Assembly (NCBI RefSeq): GCF_007004135.1 | Contig: NZ_VJMG01000063.1 | Span: 1 to 32,499 of the forward strand | From: Affinirhizobium straminoryzae | GTDB taxonomy: Bacteria; Pseudomonadota; Alphaproteobacteria; Rhizobiales; Rhizobiaceae | Direction of reading: 5' to 3' | Length of the DNA: 32,499 bases | Position numbers and translations under genes: made by a program | Shown here: piece after piece, positions 7,121-15,790 of the stretch | Layout: every line of letters starts with the position of its first letter | Position numbering within the stretch: the first letter of the stretch is position 1 | Notes under the pieces: generated by a model | What the model was told of the DNA's origin: nothing | The model's database searches: none | The model's input: only the letters and a program-made list of their open reading frames with translations

Positions 7121-8731
7121 ATGGATATCGGAATCGTCGAGCTGTCACGGCTGCAATTTGCCATGACGGCCATGTATCATTTTCTCTTTGTGCCTTTGAC
7201 CCTTGGCCTGTCCATCCTCGTCGCCATCATGGAGACGGTCTATGTGATGACAAGGCGTCCCATCTGGCGGCAGATGACCAAGTTCTGGGGCACGCTGTTC
7301 GGCATCAACTTCGTGCTGGGTGTCGCCACCGGCATCACCATGGAATTCCAGTTCGGCATGAACTGGAGCTACTACAGCCACTATGTCGGCGACATCTTCG
7401 GGGCGCCGCTGGCGATCGAGGGGCTGATGGCCTTCTTCCTCGAAGCCACCTTCGTCGGCCTGTTCTTCTTCGGCTGGGACAAGCTCAGCCGCGTGCAGCA
7501 TCTCGTCGTCGCCTGGCTGGTGGCGCTCGGCTCCAACCTCTCCGCACTCTGGATCCTGATCGCCAATGGCTGGATGCAGAACCCGGTCGGCGCCCAGTTC
7601 AACCCCATGACCATGCGCATGGAGATGACGGACTTTTACGAAGTGCTGTTCAACGAGGTGGCACAGGCGAAGTTCGTGCACACCGTCAGCGCCGGCTATG
7701 TCACGGCCTCGGTCTTCGTGATCGGCGTCTCGGCCTGGTATCTGCTGAAGGGCCAGCACGTGGCGCTCGCCCGCCGCTCGATCACCGTCGGCGCCGCCTT
7801 CGGGCTTGCCTCGGCCTTCTCGGTCGTGCTGCTCGGCGACGAATCCGGCTATTCGGCCACCCATAGCCAGAAGATGAAGCTCGCCGCCATCGAGGCCATG
7901 TGGAACACGGAACCGGCACCGGCCCCCTTCACCGCCTTCGGCTTTCCCGACCAGGAGGCGCGCAGGACCCATTATGCCGTCCACATTCCCTTTCTCATGG
8001 GCCTGATCGGCACCCGCTCGCTGACCACCGACATTCCGGGCATCAACCAGCTGGTCAACCAGGCGGAGGGGCGCATCCGCTCCGGCCTCATCGCCTATGA
8101 GGCGCTGATGACGGTGCGCGAACAGCGCGATGCCACGCCGCCGGAGGTGATGAAGACCTTCGAGACCCATTCGCGCGATCTCGGCTTCGCCTTCCTGCTG
8201 AAGAAGTATATCGACAACCCGCTGCAGGCCTCGCAGGAGCAGATCCGCATGGCCGCCAACGACACCGTGCCGGAAGTCTGGCCGCTGTTCTGGGCCTTCC
8301 GCATCATGGCCGTACTCGGCTTCGGCTTCATCGCCACCATGGCCTATTTCTTCTACCGTGCCTCCTTCCGCGGCATGCGCTACCCGCGCTGGGCGCTGTG
8401 GGTTGCCGTGGTGATGATCCCGGCCCCGTGGATTGCCGCGGAAATGGGCTGGTTCGTCGCCGAATTCGGCCGGCAGCCCTGGACGGTGGACGGCATCCTG
8501 CCCACCGCCATGTCGGCCAGTTCGCTGTCCGTCACGGAGCTTGCGCTGACGCTGTTCGGCTTCATCGCCTTCTACACGGTGCTCTTCATCATCGAGATGG
8601 GCCTGATGCTGAAATACATCCGCAAGGGCCCCTACATCGACGTGGCCGAGACCGATGACTGGCTGCGTGCCCGCCAGGAGGTTCTGGCACCCGTTGCCCG
8701 CACCGCCCCCACTGCCATTCCCGCGGAGTAA
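7121..8731 (+). CDS. cydA: cytochrome bd ubiquinol oxidase subunit I (CydA)
   Basis: CydA oxidises quinol and, with CydB, reduces oxygen to water with high affinity in the cytoplasmic membrane. The 536-residue protein begins 'MDIGIVELSRLQFAMTAMYH', where His20 matches the conserved N-terminal heme ligand. 'EGLMAFFLEATFVGLF' carries the two conserved glutamates near the high-spin hemes. 'KMKLAAIEAMW' has the Lys and Glu implicated in quinol binding, and GRQPWTV is present. The region after 'IGTRSLTTDIPG' is long, as in the long Q-loop (E. coli bd-I) class and unlike short-loop cyanide-insensitive oxidases. A GGAG ribosome-binding site (7110-7113) precedes the ATG. cydB follows 5 bases after the stop. 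Confidence 0.97.
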   Translation: MDIGIVELSRLQFAMTAMYHFLFVPLTLGLSILVAIMETVYVMTRRPIWRQMTKFWGTLFGINFVLGVATGITMEFQFGMNWSYYSHYVGDIFGAPLAIEGLMAFFLEATFVGLFFFGWDKLSRVQHLVVAWLVALGSNLSALWILIANGWMQNPVGAQFNPMTMRMEMTDFYEVLFNEVAQAKFVHTVSAGYVTASVFVIGVSAWYLLKGQHVALARRSITVGAAFGLASAFSVVLLGDESGYSATHSQKMKLAAIEAMWNTEPAPAPFTAFGFPDQEARRTHYAVHIPFLMGLIGTRSLTTDIPGINQLVNQAEGRIRSGLIAYEALMTVREQRDATPPEVMKTFETHSRDLGFAFLLKKYIDNPLQASQEQIRMAANDTVPEVWPLFWAFRIMAVLGFGFIATMAYFFYRASFRGMRYPRWALWVAVVMIPAPWIAAEMGWFVAEFGRQPWTVDGILPTAMSASSLSVTELALTLFGFIAFYTVLFIIEMGLMLKYIRKGPYIDVAETDDWLRARQEVLAPVARTAPTAIPAE

Positions 8732-8736
8732 GGACC

Positions 8737-9900
8737 ATGATCCTGCACGAACTTCTAAGCTATGAACTGCTGCGCATCATCTGGTGGCTGCTGCTCGGCG
8801 TGCTGCTGATCGGCTTTGCCGTCACCGACGGCTTCGACATGGGCGTCGGCGCGCTGATCCCCTTCGTCGGCAAGAGCGACGTGGAGCGCCGCATCGCCAT
8901 CAACACCGTCGGCCCTGTCTGGGAAGGCAACCAGGTGTGGTTCATCCTCGGCGGCGGCGCCATCTTCGCCGCCTGGCCGCCCCTCTATGCGGTGAGCTTC
9001 TCCGGCTTTTACCTGGCCATGTTCGTGGTGCTCGCCTCGTTCATCGTGCGCCCCGTCGCCTTCAAGTATCGTTCCAAGCGCGACGACGCCACCTGGCGCA
9101 ATGCCTGGGACTGGGCGCTGTTTGCGAGCGGCGCTGTTCCGGCCCTTCTGTTCGGCGTTGCCGTCGGCAATGTCATCCAGGGCGTGCCCTTCCACTTCAC
9201 GGCGGATCTGCACAGCGTCTATGAAGGGGCCTGGTACACCAAGTTCTTCGGCCTGCTGAACCCCTTTGCGCTGCTCTCCGGCGTCGTCTCGCTCAGCATG
9301 CTGATCATGCACGGCGCCGTCTGGCTCACCGTCAAGGCCGAAGGTTCGGTGCAGGGCCGCGCCCGCGCCATCGGCTCGGTTGCCGCCCTCGTCGCCGTCA
9401 TCGCCTATGCGCTGGCCGGTGTCTGGATGGCCTATGGCATCGAAGGCTTCCGCATCGCCGGTCATTACGTCACCGACGGCCCGTCGAACCCGCTCTACTT
9501 CCAGGTGGAACGCACCGCGAGCTGGTTCACGGCCTATGGCGAGCGCCCGTGGATTGCCATCGCGCCGCTGCTCGGGATCGGCGGCGGCCTGCTGACCTTC
9601 CTCGGCCTGCGCGCACGCCGCGAGGTCTCGACGCTGATTGTGTCGAAGCTTGCCATCCTCGGCGTCATCGCATCGGTGGGGCTGACGATGTTTCCCTTCA
9701 TCATGCCCTCCTCCAGCGATCCGAAATCCTCGCTGATGGTGTGGAACAGCTCGTCCTCGCACCTCACCCTGTTCATCATGCTGGTCTGCGCAGTGATCTT
9801 CATGCCGATCATCCTTGCCTACACCGCCTGGGTCTACAAGGTGCTGTGGGGCAAGGTCACCGACAAGGACATCACCGAACACAGCCACTCGGTCTACTGA
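8737..9900 (+). CDS. cydB: cytochrome bd ubiquinol oxidase subunit II (CydB)
   Basis: This 387-residue membrane subunit pairs with CydA. The N-terminal 'WWLLLGVLLIGFAVTDGFDMG' holds the conserved Asp of the GFDMG motif, thought to serve in proton delivery. The 'WEGNQVWFILGGGAIFAAWP' segment, the 'MFPFIMPSSSDPKSSLMVWN' segment and the C-terminal 'HSHSVY'-like end are all CydB hallmarks. The length is normal for the family. An AGGA ribosome-binding site overlaps the cydA stop, and the 5-base gap indicates tight co-translation. cydX follows 24 bases after its stop. Confidence 0.97.
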   Translation: MILHELLSYELLRIIWWLLLGVLLIGFAVTDGFDMGVGALIPFVGKSDVERRIAINTVGPVWEGNQVWFILGGGAIFAAWPPLYAVSFSGFYLAMFVVLASFIVRPVAFKYRSKRDDATWRNAWDWALFASGAVPALLFGVAVGNVIQGVPFHFTADLHSVYEGAWYTKFFGLLNPFALLSGVVSLSMLIMHGAVWLTVKAEGSVQGRARAIGSVAALVAVIAYALAGVWMAYGIEGFRIAGHYVTDGPSNPLYFQVERTASWFTAYGERPWIAIAPLLGIGGGLLTFLGLRARREVSTLIVSKLAILGVIASVGLTMFPFIMPSSSDPKSSLMVWNSSSSHLTLFIMLVCAVIFMPIILAYTAWVYKVLWGKVTDKDITEHSHSVY

Positions 9901-9924
9901 CCGAAGCCCAACAAGGAGATTGCC

Positions 9925-10041
9925 ATGTGGTATTTTGCCTGGATCCTCGGCCTCCCGCTCGCCGCCATCTTCGCCGTGATGAACGCGATGTGGCTGGAAA
10001 TGAAGGAAGACGAAAAGACCATCGCCGACAATCAGCGCTGA
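9925..10041 (+). CDS. cydX: CydX, small subunit of cytochrome bd oxidase
   Basis: A 38-residue ORF starts at ATG 9925 behind an AAGGAGA ribosome-binding site (9912-9918). It begins 'MWYFAWILGLPLAAIFAVMN', one transmembrane helix, followed by a short charged tail 'EMKEDEKTIADNQR'. The Trp-Tyr-Phe-Ala-Trp-Ile-Leu-Gly start is the signature of CydX/YbgT, the single-span subunit that stabilises the hemes of cytochrome bd. Its place directly after cydB and before the terminator confirms the assignment. Length-based gene callers miss genes this short. Confidence 0.93.
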   Translation: MWYFAWILGLPLAAIFAVMNAMWLEMKEDEKTIADNQR

Positions 10042-10066
10042 CCCGTCACGCCCGATTGCCCCCTCG

Positions 10067-10091
10067 AAGGCCCGCCCGCGCGGGCCTTTTT
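10067..10091 (+). terminator. rho-independent terminator of the cyd cluster
   Basis: An 8-bp GC-rich stem (AAGGCCCG at 10067-10074 pairing with CGGGCCTT at 10081-10088) with a 6-base loop is followed by a T run. It lies 26 bases after the cydX stop and closes the operon. Confidence 0.85.
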
Positions 10092-10167
10092 CGGTTCGCC
10101 ACCGTAGCACGGCAACGCATCTGCAAAATGACGACAGTGCGTCTGCGAACAGAAATCAGAAAAACGC

Positions 10168-10197
10168 TTGCATTTTGCCAGATCCTCTTCCTATCTT
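10168..10197 (+). promoter_or_regulatory. candidate promoter of the FMN riboswitch/ribB transcript
   Basis: TTGCAT (10168-10173) and TATCTT (10192-10197) are separated by 18 bases and lie just upstream of the first riboswitch helix. The placement fits, but the hexamers are imperfect. Confidence 0.4.
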
Positions 10198-10202
10198 ACC
10201 AA

Positions 10203-10346
10203 TGTTCTCAGGGCGGGGTGCAATTCCCCACCGGCGGTATCGGGTCTTTGCCCGGAGCCCGCGAGCGCCCGACCGGGAAACCGGCCGGGGTCAGCAGATC
10301 CGGTGAGAGGCCGGAGCCGACGGTATAGTCCGGATGGAAGAGGACA
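10203..10346 (+). promoter_or_regulatory. FMN riboswitch (RFN element)
   Basis: The conserved RFN blocks are present in order: AGGGCGGGGTG...CCCCACCGGCGGT, AGCCCGCGAGCG, GGTCAGCAGATCCGGTG, and CCGGAGCCGACGGTATAGTC followed by GGATGGAAGAGGACA. The closing helix P1 pairs TGTTCTC (10203-10209) with GAGGACA (10340-10346). It precedes ribB by about 130 bases and should turn ribB off when FMN is plentiful. No T-tailed terminator lies between it and ribB. A GGCCGG-TTCT-CCGGCC hairpin at 10440-10455, just before the AAAGG ribosome-binding region, suggests translational control. Confidence 0.95.
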
Positions 10347-10478
10347 GCAGGAGACGCTCTCGCGCCAGCGAGGCGGCGATCTCGTGCCTGTTCGCCCAAG
10401 GGCAGTTTACGGTGCAGCGCTTGTGCTGCGCATGAACAGGGCCGGTTCTCCGGCCAGAACCCTTGAAAGGCCAAGTGC

Positions 10479-11123
10479 ATGCAATTTTCTACGATTGAAG
10501 CAGCGATCGCAGCGATCGGACGAGGCGAAATGATCGTCGTCGTCGATGATCACGACCGCGAAAACGAAGGCGACATCATCGTCGCGGCCGATTCGGTGAC
10601 GCCGCAGCAGATCGCCTTCATGATGAAGGAAGCCCGCGGCCTGATCTGCATCGCCATGGAAGGCGAGCGCCTCGACGCGCTGGATCTTCCGCTGATGGTT
10701 CCCAACAATACCGAACTGCACAAGACGGCCTTCACCGTCTCGGTCGATTACCTGCCCGGCACGACGACCGGCATTTCCGCCGCCGACCGCGCCGCAACCG
10801 TGAAGGCGCTCGTGAGCCCGACATCCCGACCGGAAGATTTCGCCCGCCCCGGCCACATGTTCCCACTGCGCGCCAAGCAGGGCGGCGTTCGCGCCCGCCC
10901 CGGACATACGGAAGCCGCCGTCGATCTCGCCCGCCTTGCCGGTCGCTTCCCCGCCGGCGTGATCTGCGAAGTCGCCAAGGACGATGGCACCATGGCCCGC
11001 CTGCCCGATCTCATGCAGTTCTGCGAAACCCACAAGCTGCCGCTGATCGCCATCGAGGACCTGATCGCCTATCTCGATGCCCGCGACGCCAAGACCAAGG
11101 TCCGCGCTTTCGAAGCGGCCTGA
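10479..11123 (+). CDS. ribB: 3,4-dihydroxy-2-butanone 4-phosphate synthase
   Basis: RibB converts ribulose 5-phosphate to 3,4-dihydroxy-2-butanone 4-phosphate and formate, which supplies the four-carbon unit of riboflavin. The 214-residue protein has the acidic metal/substrate motif Asp-Asp-His-Asp-Arg-Glu-Asn-Glu-Gly-Asp (about 23-32). It also has 'PGTTTGISAADRAATVKAL' (about 93-111) and the 'RPGHMFPLRA' motif (about 125-134). The length is that of a stand-alone RibB; there is no fused GTP cyclohydrolase II (RibA) domain. The gene is a single cistron under the FMN riboswitch and ends at a strong hairpin shared with the convergent oxyR gene. Confidence 0.96.
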   Translation: MQFSTIEAAIAAIGRGEMIVVVDDHDRENEGDIIVAADSVTPQQIAFMMKEARGLICIAMEGERLDALDLPLMVPNNTELHKTAFTVSVDYLPGTTTGISAADRAATVKALVSPTSRPEDFARPGHMFPLRAKQGGVRARPGHTEAAVDLARLAGRFPAGVICEVAKDDGTMARLPDLMQFCETHKLPLIAIEDLIAYLDARDAKTKVRAFEAA

Positions 11124-11160
11124 CGGAATGCGACCTTAGAACGGTCTGATGCATTGTTCC

Positions 11161-11189
11161 GATCGTCCGCCCAAATGGGGCGGACGATC
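11161..11189. terminator. bidirectional terminator-like hairpin between ribB and oxyR
   Basis: GATCGTCCGCCC (11161-11172) and GGGCGGACGATC (11178-11189) form a perfect 12-bp stem with a 5-base loop. It sits between the ends of two convergent genes. T tails are short, so termination efficiency is uncertain. Confidence 0.7.
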
Positions 11190-11200
11190 TTCAAGGTCCT

Positions 11201-12139
11201 TTAGATCCGCGTCTCCTCGCCCGGTCCGACGGCTGCCGGCCGCAGCGCCTCAGCGCAACTCCGCACCACCTCGGCAATGCCGGACAGCTGCGGCGCGATC
11301 GGGCTCGTCTTGCGCCAGATCATGCCGATGGTGCGGGTGGGTTGCGGGTCCTCGAAACGCGCGATGGAGACGGGTGCCGAGCGGGTTTCCACCGAGACCG
11401 CGATTTCCGGGATGAGGGTGATGCCGATGCCGGCGCCCACCATCTGTACCAAAGTCGTCAGCGAGCTGCCATCCAGCAGTTCGCGGGGACGCACAGTGCC
11501 TGCGCCGATATTGCAGAAGGACAGCGCCTGGTCGCGAAAGCAGTGTCCCTCCTCCAGCAGCAGCAGGCGCATTTCGCGCAGCGTCTCGCGGTTCGGCACC
11601 GGCTTTCCGGCGTCTTCGGCCGGCCGCACCAGCAGAAAGCTCTCCTCGAACAGCGCCACCTCGGTCAGTTGCGGTTCGGAGACCGGCAGCGCGACGATTG
11701 CCGTATCCAGCCGCCCGTCCAGCAGTTCCTCGATCAGCTTCGGCGTCACCGTCTCGCGCAGGTGGATATCGAGCGCGTCATTGTCGCGCGTCAGCCCCGC
11801 CACCATGGCCGGCAGCAGATAGGGCGCGATGGTGGGGATGATGCCGATGCGAAGCCGCCCGACCAGTTGCCGGCGCGAGGCACGCGCCAGATCGCCGAGT
11901 TCGTCCACCTGCCGCAGGATTTCGCGCACCCGCAGAACGAATTCCTCGCCGAAACCGGTCAGCCGCACCTGCCGCGAACTGCGCTCCAGCAGTTCCACGC
12001 CCAGCATCTCCTCCAGTTCCTTCACCTGCACGGACAGCGCCGGCTGCGAGACCGAACAGGATTCAGCCGCCCGGCCGAAATGGCCGTGGCGGGCCAGCGC
12101 CTCGAAATAGCGCAATTGCCGAAGCGTGGGACTGATCAT
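11201..12139 (-). CDS. oxyR: OxyR, LysR-type peroxide-sensing regulator
   Basis: This 312-residue LysR-type protein has the N-terminal winged helix (residues 5-62, 'LRQLRYFEALARHGHFGRAA') and a substrate-domain fold with the redox pair Cys200 and Cys209 in 'GHCFRDQALSFC'. This matches OxyR, in which peroxide drives an intramolecular disulfide that switches the protein to an activator. It is divergent from katG with 180 bases between the start codons, the standard arrangement in which OxyR activates katG. An inverted repeat (12148-12156 and 12193-12201) in the shared promoter region is its probable binding site. The family and cysteines are direct observations; regulation of katG is established for such divergons. 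Confidence 0.95.
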   Translation of the reverse strand: MISPTLRQLRYFEALARHGHFGRAAESCSVSQPALSVQVKELEEMLGVELLERSSRQVRLTGFGEEFVLRVREILRQVDELGDLARASRRQLVGRLRIGIIPTIAPYLLPAMVAGLTRDNDALDIHLRETVTPKLIEELLDGRLDTAIVALPVSEPQLTEVALFEESFLLVRPAEDAGKPVPNRETLREMRLLLLEEGHCFRDQALSFCNIGAGTVRPRELLDGSSLTTLVQMVGAGIGITLIPEIAVSVETRSAPVSIARFEDPQPTRTIGMIWRKTSPIAPQLSGIAEVVRSCAEALRPAAVGPGEETRI

Positions 12140-12147
12140 AACCCTAG

Positions 12148-12201
12148 CCTATCAAACCAATCATCAAATACTAATTACACTAATGGAACCCTTTTGATAG
12201 G
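12148..12201. promoter_or_regulatory. candidate OxyR binding region between oxyR and katG
   Basis: CCTATCAAA (12148-12156) is repeated in inverse orientation as TTTGATAGG (12193-12201), with centres 45 bases apart in the divergent promoter region. The flanks ACCCTA and AGGGT extend the symmetry imperfectly. The CTAT/ATAG halves resemble OxyR half-sites, and a span of about 50 bases is the footprint expected for an OxyR tetramer. Confidence 0.55.
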
Positions 12202-12319
12202 GTTGTTCAAGATGAAGATCCGGGGACGGGTTTTCTTCAACCGCGGCGCGCCTTTCGCACTGGCGTCGCATTTAAGGCCGACCATGGCCAACGAGAACAG
12301 CAACTCTTGGAGGGTTAAA

Positions 12320-14539
12320 ATGGACGTAACCAAGGCAGCAGGCGCGGGCGGCAAATGTCCCGTTGCCCATGGCGCAACCAGCCTCAGCATGCGCGGCAAT
12401 CGCGACTGGTGGCCGAACCAGCTGAACCTGCGCATCCTGCACCAGAACACGGCGCTTTCCAGCCCGATGGATGCGGCCTTCAGCTATGCCAAGGCCTTCA
12501 AGGGTCTGGATCTGGCCGCCGTCAAGCAGGATCTCTACGCCCTGATGACCGAGAGCCAGGACTGGTGGCCGGCCGATTACGGCCATTACGGCCCCTTCTT
12601 CATCCGCATGGCCTGGCACAGCGCCGGCACCTATCGCACCGCAGACGGTCGCGGCGGCGCCACCTCGGGCACGCAGCGCTTTGCGCCGCTGAACAGCTGG
12701 CCGGACAATGGCAACCTCGACAAGGCGCGGCGCCTGCTCTGGCCGATCAAGCAGAAATACGGCAACGCGCTCTCCTGGGCCGACCTGATGATTCTCGCCG
12801 GCAATTGCGCGATGGAATCCATGGGCTTCAAGACCTTCGGCTTCGGCGGCGGCCGCGCCGACGTATGGGAGCCGGAAGAAGACATCTACTGGGGCTCCGA
12901 AAAGGAATGGCTCGCTACCAGCGACAAGGAACACAGCCGCTATACCGGCGACCGCGTTCTGGAAAACCCGCTGGCGGCCGTGCAGATGGGCCTCATCTAC
13001 GTGAACCCCGAAGGCCCGGACGGCAAGCCGGATCCGCTCGCCTCCGGTCGTGACGTGCGCGAAACCTTCGCCCGCATGGCCATGAACGACGAGGAAACCG
13101 TAGCCCTCGTGGCCGGCGGCCACACCTTCGGCAAGATGCACGGCGCGGGCGATGCCGCCCATGTCGGCCCCGAGCCGGAAGCGGCCGGCATTGCCGCACA
13201 GGGCCTGGGCTGGCTCAGCACCCACAAGAGCGGCAAGGGCTCCGACACCATCACCAGCGGTCTGGAAGGCGCCTGGACGCCAAACCCGACCCAGTGGGAC
13301 ATGGGCTATTTCGATGTTCTGTTCGGCTATGAATGGGAACTGGTGAAGAGCCCGGCTGGCGCCTGGCAGTGGCATGCCAGGAACCTGGCCGAGAAGGACC
13401 ATGCGCCGGACGCCGAAAACCCGGACAAGAAGGTGCCGATCGTCATGAACACCGCCGACATGGCGATGCGCATGGACCCGGCCTATGAGAAGATCTCGCG
13501 CCATTTCCATCAGAACCCGGAGGCCTTTGCCGACGCCTTTGCCCGCGCCTGGTTCAAGCTGACCCATCGCGACATGGGCCCGAAGGTTCTCTATCTCGGC
13601 CCGGAAGTGCCGGCCGAAGACCTGATCTGGCAGGATCCGGTACCGCCGGTCGACCATGCGCTGGTGGATGCCGCCGACATCGCAGCCCTCAAGGCCAAGC
13701 TTCTGGCATCCGGCCTCACCGCGCAGGAACTGATCCAGACCGCCTGGGCCTCGGCCTCCACCTTCCGCGGCTCCGACAAGCGCGGCGGCGCCAATGGCGC
13801 GCGCATCCGGCTTGCCCCGCAGAAGAGCTGGGAGGTGAATCAGCCGGAACAGCTGGCCAAGGTGCTGTCGGTTCTCGAAGGCATCAAGGCCGAGTTTGAC
13901 GCCGGCCAGACGGGCAAGAAGGTTTCGCTCGCCGATGTGATCGTGCTTGGCGGTTCCGCCGCCGTTGAACAGGCCGCCAAGGCTGCCGGCTTCGATGTCG
14001 AGGTGCCCTTCGCCGCGGGCCGCACCGATGCCACCGCCGAACAGACGGATGCGGACTCCTTCTCGGTTCTGGAACCGGTCGCCGATGGCTTCCGCAACTA
14101 CCAGAAGACGGAGTTCACGATTTCGGCGGAAGAACTGCTGCTCGACCGCGCCCAGCTTCTGACGCTGACCGCGCCGGAAATGACGGTCCTCGTCGGCGGC
14201 CTGCGCGTGCTTGGCGCCAATTACGGCGGCGCCGCACACGGCGTCTTCACCGACCGCGTCGGCACGCTGACGAACGACTTCTTCGTCAACCTGGTCGACA
14301 TGGCCTATAGCTGGACCCCGGTGACGCCGGCGGAAAACCTGTTCGAGATCCGCGACCGCAAGACCGGCGCGGTGAAGTGGACCGCCACCCGCGTCGACCT
14401 CGTCTTCGGCTCGAACTCGCAGCTGCGGGCGCTTGCCGAAGTCTATGCCCAGTCCGACAACGCGGAAAAATTCGTCCGCGACTTCGTCGCCGCCTGGGTG
14501 AAGGTGATGAACGCCGACCGTTTTGACCTTAAGGCCTGA
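12320..14539 (+). CDS. katG: catalase-peroxidase KatG
   Basis: KatG is a cytoplasmic bifunctional heme enzyme that removes hydrogen peroxide by catalase and peroxidase activity. The ATG at 12320 with GGAGGG 7 bases upstream gives 739 residues, normal for the family. The distal triad Arg96, Trp99 and His100 lies in 'FIRMAWHSAGTYR'. Trp99, Tyr227 ('GLIYVNPEG') and Met253 ('ARMAMND') form the catalase-specific covalent adduct. The proximal heme ligand is His268 in 'GGHTFGKMHGA'. The second, non-heme peroxidase-like domain fills the C-terminal half. The open frame continues far upstream of 12320, but that stretch overlaps oxyR on the other strand and is not KatG-like; an ATG at 12284 is a weaker alternative. 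OxyR probably activates it, and a strong terminator follows. Confidence 0.97.
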   Translation: MDVTKAAGAGGKCPVAHGATSLSMRGNRDWWPNQLNLRILHQNTALSSPMDAAFSYAKAFKGLDLAAVKQDLYALMTESQDWWPADYGHYGPFFIRMAWHSAGTYRTADGRGGATSGTQRFAPLNSWPDNGNLDKARRLLWPIKQKYGNALSWADLMILAGNCAMESMGFKTFGFGGGRADVWEPEEDIYWGSEKEWLATSDKEHSRYTGDRVLENPLAAVQMGLIYVNPEGPDGKPDPLASGRDVRETFARMAMNDEETVALVAGGHTFGKMHGAGDAAHVGPEPEAAGIAAQGLGWLSTHKSGKGSDTITSGLEGAWTPNPTQWDMGYFDVLFGYEWELVKSPAGAWQWHARNLAEKDHAPDAENPDKKVPIVMNTADMAMRMDPAYEKISRHFHQNPEAFADAFARAWFKLTHRDMGPKVLYLGPEVPAEDLIWQDPVPPVDHALVDAADIAALKAKLLASGLTAQELIQTAWASASTFRGSDKRGGANGARIRLAPQKSWEVNQPEQLAKVLSVLEGIKAEFDAGQTGKKVSLADVIVLGGSAAVEQAAKAAGFDVEVPFAAGRTDATAEQTDADSFSVLEPVADGFRNYQKTEFTISAEELLLDRAQLLTLTAPEMTVLVGGLRVLGANYGGAAHGVFTDRVGTLTNDFFVNLVDMAYSWTPVTPAENLFEIRDRKTGAVKWTATRVDLVFGSNSQLRALAEVYAQSDNAEKFVRDFVAAWVKVMNADRFDLKA

Positions 14540-14563
14540 GGGCAGGCGCTGTTTTGACCACAG

Positions 14564-14591
14564 AGCCCCCGGTGCAAGCCGGGGGCTTTTT
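14564..14591 (+). terminator. rho-independent terminator of katG
   Basis: AGCCCCCGG (14564-14572) and CCGGGGGCT (14579-14587) form a 9-bp GC-rich stem with a 6-base loop, followed by T5. It lies 25 bases after the katG stop. Confidence 0.9.
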
Positions 14592-14718
14592 CACATGGCG
14601 CCACCGGATCTTGATGGATAGGTCGTCAAGCATGACGCCAACCATCGGAACAAGAAGGGTCGGGATTTGCCAATCCCCCTAAAGTCGCCAGTCACACGCA
14701 TCAAGAAAGGTGCGTGAA

Positions 14719-14745
14719 AGGCATAAAACCCTGTCTTTTATGCCT
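14719..14745 (-). terminator. hairpin at the end of the acyltransferase gene
   Basis: AGGCATAAAA (14719-14728) and TTTTATGCCT (14736-14745) form a perfect 10-bp stem with a 7-base loop that overlaps the TAA stop of the minus-strand gene. The minus-strand product ends in CCTTTC, so the T tail is short. Terminator function is likely but not certain. Confidence 0.5.
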
Positions 14746-15790
14746 CCCGGGGAACATGGGAAAATTTTATTCCCTTGATATATCTTCGCGCCGGCTCTTC
14801 AACCCACTTATAGACAACGCAGGACAGGGCGATGAGAACGACAGGCATCGCGATGCGCGATGCGAAATTGTCGCCGAACAAGGCGTCGAAGACGCCATTC
14901 ACGGACATCTGAAGCAGATAGGCGGCATAGCTTGCGCCGCCAAGGAAAACCAGAACTGGATTCGAGAAGATCCGGAGCACCGGCCCGGTAGACAGAGCTG
15001 CGGCCACGATCAGGACGGCACAGGCAACCGGCATCAGTCGTGACGCCAAAGACCCTTCCGCCAGAGTGACAAGGACGAGAGCCACAACACAGAAAAACAG
15101 TGTGTCCATCCCCTTCGGCTTGCTGGCAATCGAAAGCCTCGACACCAGCAACGCGGACAACACGCCCAGTAAAAATTCGGGTAACCGGAATACCGGAAGG
15201 GGGATGAACCTGATCCAGCCGTCAAGCTGGATCCCAGGGTGAACAACGGCAACATCGGCAAGGATGATGACGGCTGCCATGCATGTGGCCAGGATGCCGA
15301 GCACAATCGTCGGCAGACGACTTAGTCTAACGAAAAACACCGCAAAGAACACGTAGAAGAACAGTTCGATGGAGAGCGTCCAACTCGGCATGTTCAAAGC
15401 CCCTCCGAGGTTGCTGGCTGGCAGCGTCCAAGACTGGAGCAACAGCGGAGCAAATATGACAGATTCAATCCAAAGCGGATTCGTGAAGGGAATCGACAAG
15501 GCAAGGGCCAGAATGTAGACCGGAAAAATCCTCGCAAGCCGGGAGAGGAAAAAATCATAACGCCGCTCGCGCGTCCCCAATCGCCCATCGTAAGCAACAA
15601 CCAAGATAAATCCGGACAAAACGAAGAAAAAGCTCACACCGAGATATCCGTGTTTCAGTATCGACACCATGAAACCGGGAAAGCCTGCGCGTTCAGCGGC
15701 CGAGGCGCCGAAATGGAAGAAAACAACAGCCATTGCCGCAAAAAAGCGCAGGCTCGTTAGCGGCTTGATCTCACCTTGAAATTTTTTCAC
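14738..15790 (-). CDS. acyltransferase 3 (OafA/YrhL-type) membrane protein
   Basis: This protein of about 350 residues belongs to the acyltransferase-3 family, polytopic membrane enzymes that O-acylate surface sugars such as exopolysaccharide, LPS or Nod-factor-like glycans. Evidence is the N-terminal 'LTSLRFFAAMAVVFFHF', which contains the conserved Arg and the catalytic-type His at the end of the first helix. The 'LGVSFFFVLSGFILV' segment and about ten hydrophobic helices also fit. I place the start at a GTG (15790) because the family motif begins a few residues later. The frame is open back to an ATG at 16075, but that extension of about 95 residues looks non-coding. TTG 15808 is an alternative. 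The gene stands alone, is somewhat less GC-rich than its neighbours, and could be an acquired surface-modification gene. The acceptor cannot be told. Confidence 0.8.
   Translation of the reverse strand: MKKFQGEIKPLTSLRFFAAMAVVFFHFGASAAERAGFPGFMVSILKHGYLGVSFFFVLSGFILVVAYDGRLGTRERRYDFFLSRLARIFPVYILALALSIPFTNPLWIESVIFAPLLLQSWTLPASNLGGALNMPSWTLSIELFFYVFFAVFFVRLSRLPTIVLGILATCMAAVIILADVAVVHPGIQLDGWIRFIPLPVFRLPEFLLGVLSALLVSRLSIASKPKGMDTLFFCVVALVLVTLAEGSLASRLMPVACAVLIVAAALSTGPVLRIFSNPVLVFLGGASYAAYLLQMSVNGVFDALFGDNFASRIAMPVVLIALSCVVYKWVEEPARRYIKGIKFSHVPREA

Noticed and set aside
11342..12319. N-terminal extension of katG through the oxyR gene
   Set aside because: The frame is open but antisense to oxyR and not KatG-like; GGAGGG and the family N-terminus place the start at 12320.
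12272..14239. 655-codon minus-strand frame opposite katG
   Set aside because: It is a shadow of katG codon structure with no recognisable motifs or ribosome-binding site.
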